49,511 nt of DNA from Brachionus koreanus (GCA_016987375.1 PJRA01000401.1:1173222-1222732); one strand, 5' to 3'; positions 30,868 to 40,639 are shown, counted from the first letter of the stretch. The notes: a model not told the origin generated them from the sequence alone. A program made the numbers and translations.

Positions 30868-32548
30868 ATCACCAGATTCGGTAAAAATGCTAGTTGTAGT
30901 TGATTAAAAGTCACAAGTCTTAAAAAAAGTACTAAATTGACTTTTTGAAAAAAGTTAATAAGTCATAACTTTTAAAAATAAGAATTTGAAAGTCCAAGTC
31001 TTGAGTTTAACTTTTTAATGACTTGTTAAGACTTATTTTCCTGACTCTTAAACAAGTCTGGTTTCTCCATGATCAACAATAAAGATGAAAATGGAAAAGT
31101 TCTAAAACTTAATTGTAAAGGCTTTTTAAAATTTTGATGGAATCAAAAGTAATAAAATATGGAAAAGAATGTTTTTGTAAACACAAATGGATAATTAATT
31201 CCATTATGCTATATATTATGTAAATTAAATCTTGTTAGTGCTTGTGAGTATCTTTATTTATGTAAAATAAAATTAACTAGAACAATTATTCTATTTTAAG
31301 AGAATTAATTATTTTTATATTAATTGAATCCTTTTTCTCAATTTGTTTTATAAAAATTTAACTTTTTTTCTTTTAACATTGCCAGAATATAGCGTTAATT
31401 GAATTAAATAAAAAAAAAAGCTTTGACTGAATGATTAAGCTGAATTATCGAAAAAAGTGAAATAATCCTTTTTACAAATTTATTAATTTTTCTTATTTAC
31501 TTATCTAAAAATTTGATTAAAATAAATAAATAAATTTTTGTCAACATAATTCAATTAGTATGCTGTATTTAAACAAATTTGGTCTAAAAATAAAAAATAA
31601 GATTAAACTAATGCACCTAATGAAAAGCTTTTTATATCCTTTAGGGAAAAAAGTGATTAATATTTAGCCTCTGAGTGATTGAAATGATAAATACACATAA
31701 AAAAAATATTTATCTGAGAAGCATATTTTTTAAAATTTTTAAAATTGATTCCCAAAATACGTTATGTATGGCAAATAAAAAATTTTAAATGCGCAATTGA
31801 ATTTCAATGCATTTTTTAAGAAATTACAATCCTTTTTCAAACTTTTACTAACAAAGCTTTGAAATGTTACAAAAATTTAAAAAAACTGCGATGAGATTTA
31901 ATTTCTACTTTGTCTGATATGTGGAATTTTTCAAATCTAATGCAACATGATTTTCATTTGATTTTAGAAATATTTTTTAAAAAATTTATTAAAAGAATCA
32001 AAATTAATTAAGTAAAAGAATATAATTACATAAATCGATTATTGTTTAATGGCTTTCATTTTGATAGTAAAAAAATATTTTTGTGAAAGAAAAATAAAAT
32101 TTCTCATTTTTCTCTTGGTCCTCCACGCTTCTCAATTTTAACAGTTTGAACAAGTAAGTCTGTTTAAAAATAAGTGTGTTTTTTATCCAAGACAGACAAA
32201 AATTAATCTAGTCATATTTTCTTTCTCAATTTTTGCCGAAATTTCATTGTGAGCTAAATCCATTGGTCTTTGATATTATTTGAGGCTTTATTTTATAAAA
32301 TTCAAAAAATTTAAACCATTGATCTGTTTTTTTTTTTAGTCTTCTGTGAAATCTGTGACAATATGCTATTAAAGTGAAAAAAAGTGTCTTTTTAAATAAA
32401 AATAAATATTCACCAGAAAATTTTGTGCTTTTTCAGAATAAATATGATTTTAAAAAATATTTCAATTTTATCATTATATTGAATACTACAAATTTTTAAA
32501 GAGTAAGTTAATTTTAGACCCTTGGATAAAAATTTGTTATTGTTTTAG
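30868..32548. other. AT-rich region, candidate intron or upstream DNA of the membrane-protein exon
   Basis: No convincing exon. Short direct and inverted AAGTCTTAA/TTAAGACTT motifs cluster at 30900-31060. Earlier exons of the gene ending at 32704 should lie here or in the gap at 27978-28975, but I could not identify them. A zinc-ribbon-like scrap (FCEICDNML) at about 32340 is too short to support. Confidence 0.25.
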
Positions 32549-32704
32549 TTGCATCTAGAACAAAATATAGCTTTGGCATGTTTGAGGTCTTTCATGATTG
32601 TTGCCTGTCTTGCGATGTTCATTTTGTTCATTGTCGATCTACTTTCTCTCATTCAGTTCCGGCTACAAACGCGTCGGGCTAACTACCCGATCATTCCAGA
32701 ATAA
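32549..32704 (+). CDS. Terminal exon of an unidentified one-helix membrane protein
   Basis: After a strong acceptor TTATTGTTTTAG a 51-codon frame runs in phase 0 to TAA at 32702. The stop is embedded in a GAATAAAA sequence that could double as polyadenylation signal. It is clearly less AT-rich than its surroundings and uses G/C-ending codons. Residues: an amphipathic start (LHLEQNIALACLRSF), a hydrophobic segment (MIVACLAMFILFIVDLLSL) and a basic cytoplasmic-like end (QFRLQTRRANYPIIPE). There is no start codon in the exon, so upstream exons are missing. Family unknown. Confidence 0.45.
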   Translation: MHLEQNIALACLRSFMIVACLAMFILFIVDLLSLIQFRLQTRRANYPIIPE

Positions 32705-33104
32705 AAATTAAATTTTACAAAGAAATCACGAAAGTAGAAAGAGAGTTTTTTTTTTCTTAAACAAGAAAAATAAATTTAATTGATAGATTAATTTTGTTTG
32801 CAACTTTATTTAGTGTTTGAGATGTATAATCTAAAAATTTTGCTATATTTTATTGATAATAAAAATAGCGTAGATTTATTTTAAAATTTAAACAAATAAA
32901 CTATTAATTTTATTAATTTTCATTCTCAAGATTAATAAAAAATTTTTGTTAATTTTTAACTCTTTTTATAGCATCTACTATTATTTTGTCCAAAACTAAG
33001 TAAATTTAAAAAATTGTTTCAGCATTGATCATTTACATAATGAACAATATGAGAATGATTTTATTTGCCTTTTGTTTTATTAACTTATATTAAATATTTT
33101 TTAG

Positions 33105-33290
33105 CAATCTGAATGTACTAAAAGGAAAACGTCGAATTGTACGACTGTCATCATTACTCCTAACATTACGGACACTAAAGTTTTTTTTTTGCCAATTGAC
33201 TGTAAAATAAAGATTTTAATAAAATATATAAAATTTTTCAAAAATTTTTATTTCAAAATTTTGCTAAATGGAAAAATAAAAATCAACTAG
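33105..33290 (+). other. Weak candidate exon opposite the bHLH 3' end
   Basis: After acceptor ATTTTTTAG a 62-codon frame is open to TAG at 33288. Its first 25 codons are GC-richer (CTKRKTSNCTTVIITPNITD, with two N-glycosylation sequons); the rest is A/T-run sequence. The minus strand of the same patch is also open (SVRNVRSNDDSRTIRRFPF), so strand is uncertain. It may be untranslated sequence of the bHLH gene. Confidence 0.15.
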
Positions 33291-33976
33291 AAATATTTGA
33301 AATTAGAAATTGTGTTGTTAGTATTCATTGTGAGACTCTCATGAGGGCAGAAATTATTTTGATTGTTATTGTGGGAATAAAGTGCATTAAAATAAGGCCT
33401 ATTTGAATTAGACAATGAAAAATTTTGATAATTTTTTTCATTCTCTTGTTTATAATAGAAAGTGGAATCGATTTGATGGCTGTTTGTAAGAGGCCAATGA
33501 TTAATGACTGGCGAGTTAGGATCGGACTCAGACGAGTTGCTAGCGGAACGTATTCTGTCGTTTTCCTGGTTAAGTATTTCGGTCAAAAAACCAATGTACC
33601 TGGTCGCCAGTCTCAATGTGTCAATTTTGGTCAGCTTTTCCTCGCCAGGCCTTTTTTTTTGCTTCTTGCAATCACTCGAATAAGAATTGTCCAAATCTGA
33701 GCCGAATTCACTGATCAAAAATTCAATTGGAAGGTGCTCTTTTAGATCATTTAACGCCTCGTTGAGAGTCTGCATCCGGCTCCTTTCTCGATTGTTGGCT
33801 CTGACTCTGCGCTGTCTTTTTACTATGAATGGCATTATATTACTCTTGGTAAACTCGTCATCCGAATTTATCAAACTGGTCAGTCTTTTTTCCAACATTT
33901 CATTGTTGTACCTCTCGGATGCACATGGCCTGCCACGTCGCTTCATCTTTTGATCGAATGGAATCAATGAAAACAT
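33287..33976 (-). CDS. Neurogenin/NeuroD-superfamily bHLH transcription factor
   Basis: 229-residue intronless nuclear protein expected to bind E-boxes as a heterodimer with a group A partner. The basic region RRVRANNRERSRM is at residues 56-68, with the ANxRER signature of atonal/neurogenin-type factors. Helix 1 (LNEALNDLKEHLP) is 71-83 and helix 2 (KLTKIDTLRLATRYIGFLTEIL) is 114-135. The loop between them is about 30 residues, Ser/Asp/Lys-rich (SYSSDCKKQKKRPGEE), whereas most group A proteins have about 5-15. An AT-hook-like KRRGRP lies at 12-17. The C-terminal half is Asn/Ser-rich without a known domain. Best match by motif is neurogenin or NeuroD; an atonal-superfamily member is possible. 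Neural role is inferred from the family only. Two E-boxes lie upstream (34072 and 34231). Confidence 0.85.
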   Translation of the reverse strand: MFSLIPFDQKMKRRGRPCASERYNNEMLEKRLTSLINSDDEFTKSNIMPFIVKRQRRVRANNRERSRMQTLNEALNDLKEHLPIEFLISEFGSDLDNSYSSDCKKQKKRPGEEKLTKIDTLRLATRYIGFLTEILNQENDRIRSASNSSESDPNSPVINHWPLTNSHQIDSTFYYKQENEKNYQNFSLSNSNRPYFNALYSHNNNQNNFCPHESLTMNTNNTISNFKYF

Positions 33977-35624
33977 CTCAAAATTTTAAATTTCCTAAAC
34001 TAAAAAAATCAAATAAAATTTTATTAAAATAATTTTTTATTTCATTTATAAAAACTAAGATAATTAGTTGACAATTGTTAGATTAGGTGTGAAAACAGAG
34101 TTTAAAAAGAAATAAGCCACTCAAGAGGCTGTGAAAGTTGTTGTTGATTGAAAATCTATGGTCAACAAAGTCAACTACTAATCGGTGCAAGAGAAGCTCC
34201 ATGCTCATCAATGTTAAGCAATAATGAGACCACATGCGGTCATTATGTGCTTTTCAAGTTACCGTAAAATTCCGGTTTGTTTTTCTCTTGCTCAATTTGT
34301 TACCGATTCAATTAAAACAATCGAACTACTTGAAATTTTAATTATTTCAATAGAAGAAAAGTCCAAGTTTTTTTTTGCTCGATTGACATTAAAGTTATGC
34401 AATTAGAGCAATAAATTAATTTTTAGTGCTCAATCAGTTCTAATTAGACTTTTATGATCAACTAGCTCTCGGCTATTTTCTTCCAAGAACTAGCAAAATG
34501 TTTTATAAACTAGTGCTCATTGCAAGTAGTTTATGAATAGATAATTATCTGTTCTCGATGTACTGGCTGTTGTTTGGTGCCATAAAAATATTTGTCATTG
34601 TAATTAAGAATTGTAAAGGGAATTTCTAGTGCTTAATGTGTAGTTTATTAGTCAATTGAGCTATTAAAATTATAAGTGGGTATCATTGTTCAAAAATATT
34701 TTTTATCTATCTATTAATGTTTGTTTATAAAGCAAAAAAAAATATGTGATTGGAGGACAATTATTTTTTTGGCGACAAATTTTTTTCTATAATTTTTGTT
34801 CTATGGTTAACAAGCTTAAAATTTAGCATCAAATTTAAAATAAGAACAGACTTTTCTCGTCTTTTTATTTATTTGTAAATAAGTTTCTTAAATGTATCAG
34901 ACATATCTATAATCACAAGCGGGTTCACTCGACCAAATTCAAAACCATTTTTCATTCTAATATACTGTACTTATTGGAGCACCTTTTGCTCAAAAAAAAG
35001 CTCTTTTTTATAGCAGTCAACAAAATTCGTTTTACGTATGGCAAGTTATATCTTTTATTTTTAGAAATAATTGTGTAAATATATTTCAAATTGTAATATG
35101 CTTTAAGTACTGAGTTAATATACAATACAAAGGATTTTAAAATTTCAAAAAATTAAAATAGAAAAAAATATTTTTGTGCTCTAAATTTTTGAAAAATATT
35201 GAATTCAAATTAATTTAAGTAAGTATTTATTTTTAAAAAATTTTATTAAGTTTAATAGTTTTTCGATTGAATACATATAAATGGCACAATTGATGATGGC
35301 ACATACATCGAAGTTTACAATACTATGAATGTGAAAAATTACTCTACAATTATTTTTTAAAATTAAATTAAATGATTAAATAAATAAGAAAAATAAAATA
35401 ATTTACTTAAAAAAAGACGCTTTTTAAACCTAATCTATTATAATGGTATTTTGGATTGTTTTACATCTTCTTATGTGTGTTTTGACATTAAACACATAAA
35501 TACATAAATATTATTAAATAATAATAAATACATAAATTATACATAAAATGTTCAAACTCGAACTTGTTTAACCAAGACTCCAAAGACTTTTTCTAAATTA
35601 TATGAGTAAAAAGAAAAAATTCGA
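33977..35624. other. Upstream non-coding region of the bHLH gene
   Basis: 34080-34680 is noticeably less AT-rich than the surrounding desert yet has no coherent reading frame, as expected for regulatory DNA or a decayed repeat. The remainder to 35624 is A/T-run sequence without recognised features. Confidence 0.3.
34060..34260 (-). promoter_or_regulatory. Candidate promoter-proximal region with E-boxes
   Basis: CAATTG at 34072-34077 and CACATG at 34231-34236 are E-boxes 95-260 nt upstream of the bHLH start codon. The second sits inside the imperfect palindrome GACCACATGCGGTC (34228-34241). Proneural bHLH genes often autoregulate through E-boxes, so these are plausible sites. E-boxes are short and could be chance. 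Confidence 0.2.
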
Positions 35625-35705
35625 TTTATTATTTATTTAAAATATAGTATGAGTTTAAACCCCGGCTGTTTGGAATGGATCTTAGTCCTTCCTTTCAGTC
35701 GCATG
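35625..35705 (-). mobile_element. Solo LINE 3' tail, minus orientation
   Basis: On the minus strand GACTGAAAGGAAGGACTAAG, TCCATTCCAAACAGCCGGGG and an AAATAAATAATAAA end. It corresponds block by block to the plus-strand tail at 7925-8065. No coding sequence attached. Confidence 0.45.
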
Positions 35706-35989
35706 AAAAAAAAAATTGCTTTTAGTAATTTCAAAAATAATAGTGAATTGAGTAAGTAATTATTAAAGTAAAGAAAAAAATAAGAATGAGAGCTACAGCA
35801 TACTGTGTGTTGAGCAAATCTTTAAGTAACTTTGTTTATTAATCAGACAAGAAACAGATTAGACTAGAATTTTAAATTTATACCTACTATATAACACAAA
35901 AAAGGCTCAATTTGATTTCTATTTGAATCAAAATGAATTAAATTAGTCTATTTTTTTTTTATACGAATTTTTTAAAATTTAATTTTTAT

Positions 35990-36875
35990 TTTTAATAATG
36001 AAAATATTTTTTCAGTAAACACAGCGAGGGGTGATGTAATGAAAAAAAATAAAATAAAAAAAGATAGCCTTCGTTAAAACTTGTAGGATTTAGTTGTTGT
36101 AAAGATTATTTTTCTTGTTCTTCTTTGGATATTGATCCAAAAATACAAAACTTTATTGACTCAGCTATTCCATCTTCCTTGCATTTTCAGTTGTTTAGCA
36201 AATTTCTTTGATTTTATCGTTTATTTTTCCTTCGAGATCTTCTAATTTTGTCTACTGCATTTTAACAGCTAAATGTTTAATAAAAGAAAAAGAACAAAAA
36301 TTTACACCCGATCAAAGCTGTATAATTAAAAATAAAAAAAAATGTAACTTTTGATTCCTAGCCTTGAACATTTTGTTTTGATTTTTCCTGCTTTTACTCT
36401 CATATGATTTTTCTCTTGGGTGCTTGGCATAGAGAAAAATCTGTTGATCTGTATAAATCTTGTTGTTGATGCTGTCGTTGTTAATCTTTTCCTTGGATTT
36501 TTTTTTTAAACTGGAATAAAGAATTTTAAGTAATTGACATTAAAATCATTAAAATCTTGCAAGTAACTGATTGCCAACAATTGAGCACATTTTTAAAAAA
36601 ACATTTATGATTGCAATGAACATTAATCTTGTCTCTGAAGTTATTGTGCAGCAGCATTTTAGATCAAAAACTTATTATGTCCTCAATATATATTTTGAAT
36701 ATTCTTGTTCTCTTGATAAAATAAAAAATTATTGATATTGATTAAAATGTAAATACAGTAAATCCTTGCGATATCAAGTATGGGATAACTTTTGATTCTT
36801 AGGTTTTAGTGCACGCATAGGCGACCATCCTTCCCATGTTAAAATTTGAGTTATGGTGCGGGCTTAATTATCAGG
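35990..36875 (-). pseudogene. Retroelement-like coding repeat, copy 2 and neighbouring scraps
   Basis: The minus strand carries KEKINNDSINNKIYTDQQIF, AKHPREKSYESKSRKN and KARNQKLHF (36480-36345). It continues LEDLEGKINDKIKEI (36250-36200), with coiled-coil character, then GIAESIKFCIFGSISKEEQE (36172-36110) and the tail-like end at 36010. The last two match the repeat at 30240-30867. A related scrap on the same strand at 36780-36865 reads WEGWSPMRALKPKNQKLSH, echoing KARNQKL. Several stops are present. Composition suggests the ORF1 of a non-LTR element, but I cannot confirm it. Confidence 0.4.
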
Positions 36876-36954
36876 TTTACAAAAAAATAAAAAATGAAAT
36901 AAAATAATTAAAAATATTTTTTTTGTCTCGAATTTAATTCATAATTTTTTTTTT

Positions 36955-38083
36955 TAATTTTTGGTCTTTGACCCAGCATTATTTTGCAGGTTTTTTGAAT
37001 TTGATGATTTAAAACTAATCGGAACTGTTAATGACGTAACATCATCATCCCCAGAGCTCAAAAATGACTTAAATAAACAAATAGAGTGGTTAAAAGTATG
37101 GGCATTGTGAAATCTTAGTTCAAAAATTACAGTACAAAAAATAGACACTGTATAATTTTTTTTTCCAGTCATGCAAAAATGTTTTACTGTAATTTTTTAA
37201 CTAAGATTTCGCATTGCCAAAAGTATGGTCAACCGAATTGAATATACCTAAGTGTAAGTCTATGTATCTTGGAATTAGGTCTCCCGTGTCACACGGGAGT
37301 CACACATACTCTCAAAGTAACAACCGAAGAGAAAGATCTTGGTGTAATCGTTTCTAATAACTTGAAATGGAGCAGGCAGTGTACAGGAGCAGGTGCAAAT
37401 GCAAACAGAATTTTGGGCAGAATTCAAAATTCTTTTTCATATCTCGGCAAAGAGACGATATTGCTACTTTAAACTTCATCAGTAAGACTTCACCTAGAAT
37501 ACGCTATAACCATGTCCCCGTCAGCAAAAAATGATATCAGAACTCTCGAAAAAGTTCAAAGAAGCAACAAAATTTAACAACCCAATTAAGAAAAAAACGT
37601 ATGATGAAAGATTGGAAGACCTAAATTTGCAGAGGCCGCAAACTAAGAGGGGATTTGATACAAATGTTTAAAATAGTAAACGGATTTGATGTAATTAATC
37701 TAATTAATGGAATAAATTATGCGAAAAGTCTGTCATTGAATCTGAGAAGATCTGACAATAAAGAACTAGTCCGGGAAATAAACATAAGAGACTCTTTCCG
37801 ATATAACTTTCTTACTTATAGATTGTCAATTTGGAACGGATAGTCAGACCATGTAATATCGCCAAAGAGAACAGTTTAGCAGTTTCAAAATTAAATGATT
37901 TAGCTTTTTTTTTTTAGATATTTTTTTGTTTTCTACTATCATGAACATTTACTCCTTTTTTTTTATTTTTTAAATTGAAAATTTTCAAACACGAGGGCTG
38001 AAAAGAGGGCATATGCCGCTCGGAACTGCCCGGAGTATAAACTCCAAATTATTTTTCAAATAATAAATAAATAAAACTTAAAT
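36955..38083 (+). pseudogene. 5'-truncated LINE interrupted by a MITE
   Basis: Starts at the remnant of the catalytic box (VFEFDDLKLIGTV, in place of YADD) and continues SPELKNDLNKQIEWLKVW. The 118-bp MITE at 37101-37218 then intervenes. Past the duplicated 9 bp the same frame resumes STELNIPKCKSMYLGIR, then shifts to VTTEEKDLGVIVSNNLKWS and NANRILGRIQNSFSY. After further breaks come LEKVQRS, DERLEDLNLQRPQ, RDSFRYNFLTYRLSIWNG and the 3' tail at 37985-38083, ending AATAAATAAATAAA. It is dead for several reasons besides the MITE. Confidence 0.8.
37101..37218. mobile_element. 118-bp palindromic MITE (family C) with perfect 9-bp target duplication
   Basis: Inverted ends GGCATTGTGAAATCTTAGTT and (from the right) GGCAATGCGAAATCTTAGTT, continuing AAAAATTACAGTA on both arms. 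AAAAGTATG occurs directly on each side (37092-37100 and 37219-37227). A 9-bp duplication is typical of Mutator-like (MULE) transposition. The element is non-coding and lies inside a LINE reading frame. Confidence 0.9.
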
Positions 38084-38092
38084 GAAGCTTTT

Positions 38093-38509
38093 AACACTCA
38101 ACGGCCAAAGGAGTCTTTTGAACTCTTTTTTTTTTACTTCCTTTATTTGTTTTTTATGCAATAAATTTAATGATTTTTTACAGTTTTTATTTTAATTAAA
38201 TCTTTAATCGAAAATATTATAAAATTATTTAATTTTAATTATGAAATAATTATATTTTCTTTGAAAAAAGTAAAAACCAGTCAAATAAAATGTGTCGAAA
38301 ATCACTAATTATAAACTATATTAAAAGTATTTCAACTCGAAAAAAAGCCTAGTCAAGTCAAAAATATTATTTAACTATAATAAAAATTAAATAATTTAGT
38401 AATATTTTTGATTTAAGATATAATTGAAAAAAAATATTATAAAAAAAGATTACATTTATTGAGTAGAAAAAATAAGGAAGAAATAAGACCCCTTTGGTCT
38501 TAGAGTGTT
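38093..38509. mobile_element. AACACTCAA inverted-repeat element (family A), complete
   Basis: 417 bp. Left end AACACTCAACGGCCAAAGGA then GTCTTTTGAAC; right end, inverted, AACACTCTAAGACCAAAGGG then GTCTTATTTCTTCC. The interior is A/T-run sequence with no coding potential. Truncated or partial relatives are at 1-58 and 15037-15125. No clear target duplication is visible. It sits ten bases after the LINE tail. Confidence 0.7.
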
Positions 38510-38735
38510 CAATGTTCTATTCAGAAAATTTTGCTTTAATTTTTTAAAATTTATTTTATTTTAAAAAAAAGACTCTATAAAAAAAGGATAAATTTTACTG
38601 ACATATAATCATTTTAATAATTTTCATTTAGATCATTGATTATATGAAATTGTTATTTGTCTAATCTAAATTTCTTTCAAGCCACCGTATCTTTGGCTTA
38701 AAAAAAATTAAAAAATAAATTAACTTTAATTTTTG
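38510..38735. other. 3' flank of the Cys-rich gene
   Basis: AT-rich sequence between the family A element and the stop codon of the Cys-rich gene. It presumably carries that gene's 3' untranslated region. No other feature. Confidence 0.3.
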
Positions 38736-38937
38736 TTAATAAATTTTCATACCACATTTGCAGCAGCAGCATAAAGTGTCACAGATACAATCACAGCAGC
38801 TTTTGAAACAGCCATAGCAGCAACAACAAGCTTCACAGGCAAGACACAAACACATTTTAAAAATCTTTTAGAAAATATTATTAAATTGGAATAATTGGAA
38901 TAAAATAAATCAAAATCGTTACCTTTTTATAGCCCAT
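38736..38937 (-). CDS. Two-exon gene for a 47-residue, 17-cysteine protein
   Basis: Minus-strand exon 1 (38923-38937) encodes MGYKK and ends at donor GTAACG. A 58-nt intron ends TTCTAAAAG. Exon 2 (38736-38864) continues in phase 0 with IFKMCLCLACEACCCCYG and CFKSCCDCICDTLCCCCKCG, then MKIY and TAA. The 39 residues from the second Met contain 17 cysteines in C, CC and CCCC runs, and no other residue type dominates. The patch is GC-richer than everything around it, arguing for selection. The MG start could allow N-myristoylation and the cysteines palmitoylation or metal binding, but neither is shown. It differs from classical metallothioneins, which avoid aromatic and bulky hydrophobic residues. 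If exon 1 is wrong, translation could start at the internal Met (38855). Function unknown. Confidence 0.6.
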
Positions 38938-39429
38938 AGTTTAGTTAAAACAATAAACTCTATGGCAACATTCTTAGGATCAAAATTTTTAACTAAAGCG
39001 TTTATTTTTCCATTTCATAACATGACTTTAAAGCTTAAATAATGAATTACGTAATAGACTAATGTTGTTTTTTAATTCAATATTTTTTTTAAATTTTCAG
39101 ATCATTCAAATTTTAAAATTGAAAAAAAATTCACAAAATGAACAATCAAAATTTTATATGGATTAATTCAAAGAAACCTTATTTTCCTAGAATATCGTTT
39201 ATGATTAATAAATAAAACTAAAGTTTTCATTCACTTTAGTTCCCATGATATTTTAATTTTTTGATAAAATTTGCCAATTATGATGATTTCTATACAATCG
39301 GTGATTTCATCAATCATCAGAAAATTCAGTTTATAAAACAATAAATTTTCTCTACAATAGACAAGTAGTTGCAAGACAATTATCTTTTTATATCTTATAC
39401 TGTTTTATTACTTACAGTGGTGATTTGAT
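38938..39429. other. Upstream region of the Cys-rich gene
   Basis: AT-rich sequence with no recognised exon. It should contain the promoter of the minus-strand Cys-rich gene. Confidence 0.3.
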
Positions 39430-39612
39430 ATAAGGATCCATGGTAAATTTACGCAAATTTACGTAAATTTGTGTAAATTAACGTAAAAATGGTAATTTGA
39501 CTATTTTTTACGTAAAACAAGAAATGTAAAGATTGGTAAATTAACTATAATTTACACAATTTTACGTAAAATTTAGTTAATTTACCATTTTTTGCGTTAA
39601 TTTATGTTAACT
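39430..39612. repeat. Cluster of TTTACGTAAA-type motifs, partly palindromic
   Basis: Variants of ATTTACG(C/T)AAATT recur at least seven times in both orientations. One block, from GGTAAATTAACTATAATTTA to AGTTAATTTACC, forms an imperfect hairpin centred on TTTTACGTAAAA. It may be the outer sub-terminal region of the transposon that begins at 39705 or an independent satellite-like patch. No coding sequence. Confidence 0.5.
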
Positions 39613-39704
39613 CCAAAAATGCCAAAAAAATTTCAAATTTTGCTGTTTTTCATAAAATTTTGATTAATTATTATTTTGTCATTTTTTGTTTCAATTTATT
39701 TCTT

Positions 39705-40498
39705 TACCATTTTTTACCCAAAAATTGGTAAAAAACAAAATTTTTACTGGTAAATTTTGGTAAAAATTGTAAAAAACAAAAAAAAAGTAAAACGAATAAG
39801 ATTTGTAATAAAAAATTTATTATTTTCTTTAGAATATAATAAAACAAGTTTCTAGTTTTTTTTTATTTTTTGATGTGCAATGCTGGTTATTCAAATATTC
39901 ATTCAAAACCTTCACTTTATGGACATTTGAATTGCCAAAACGATTATGAGACAGTTTGAGTTTTCTTTAAAGCCTTTTAAATCAATAATGAACTCTGAAA
40001 TGTATAGATATATATTAGCTGAGTATTTATTACCTTTTGGAGCAGGTAAATTTGATTTTACTTTTTAAGTTACATCAAGACAATGATCCAAAACATAAGT
40101 TTAATTTATGTCGAAATTTTCTTAACCGTAACAATATTAATTTGGTATATTATAAAAATTTTAGTTTTTAAAAGTTATTCAGCATAGTAATTAAAGGTGA
40201 AATCCCCTCTAAATTTACATGATTTAAACCCCATAGAAATGGTATGGCATGAAATGAAAAAATTCATCATAGAAAAAGTACCAAAAAATGAAGATGATGT
40301 TTTGAAATATATTTTTGATTTCCAAAACACTCTAACACCTGAAAATTGCAAGAAATATATTCACCATTTAAAAAAAATAAAATAATTTTTATAACAAATC
40401 TTATTCGTTTTACTTTTTTTTTGTTTTTTACAATTTTTTACCAAAATTTACCAGTAAAAATTTTGTTTTTTACCAATTTTTATGTAAAAAATGGTAAT
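39705..40498 (+). mobile_element. Tc1-like transposon with ~115-bp terminal repeats, decayed transposase
   Basis: The arms 39705-39830 and 40380-40498 are almost identical inverted copies: ACCATTTTTTAC, then AAAATTGGTAAAAAACAAAA, TTTTTACTGGTAAATTTTGG and GTAAAACGAATAAGATTTGT. Inside, a broken plus-strand transposase shows MYRYILAEYLLPFG, LHQDNDPKHKFNLCRNFLNR (second catalytic Asp region, QDNDPKH) and LNPIEMVWHEMKKFI (third catalytic Glu in NPIE). These are the C-terminal DDE motifs of Tc1/IS630-family enzymes. Frame shifts lie between blocks and the N-terminal DNA-binding region is missing. The last coding piece ends inside the right arm. Confidence 0.8.
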
Positions 40499-40639
40499 TA
40501 AGAAAAGATTTTAATTTATCAAAAGATGAATTAATTAATTTTTAATTAATAATATTTTAACATAAATTAAAGAAGAAAGCTTCATTAACACTGGGTTAAC
40601 TTTGCAAAAAACCCCTCAAACACCAGACAACAAAAAGTT

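Noticed and set aside
32340..32375. Short zinc-ribbon-like sequence FCEICDNML resembling RNA polymerase subunit 9
   Set aside because: Only about ten residues before a stop, no partner cysteines, no further exon of that protein nearby.
33425..33953. Plus-strand open frames opposite the bHLH gene
   Set aside because: Antisense shadows; the minus-strand bHLH domain accounts for the coding signal.
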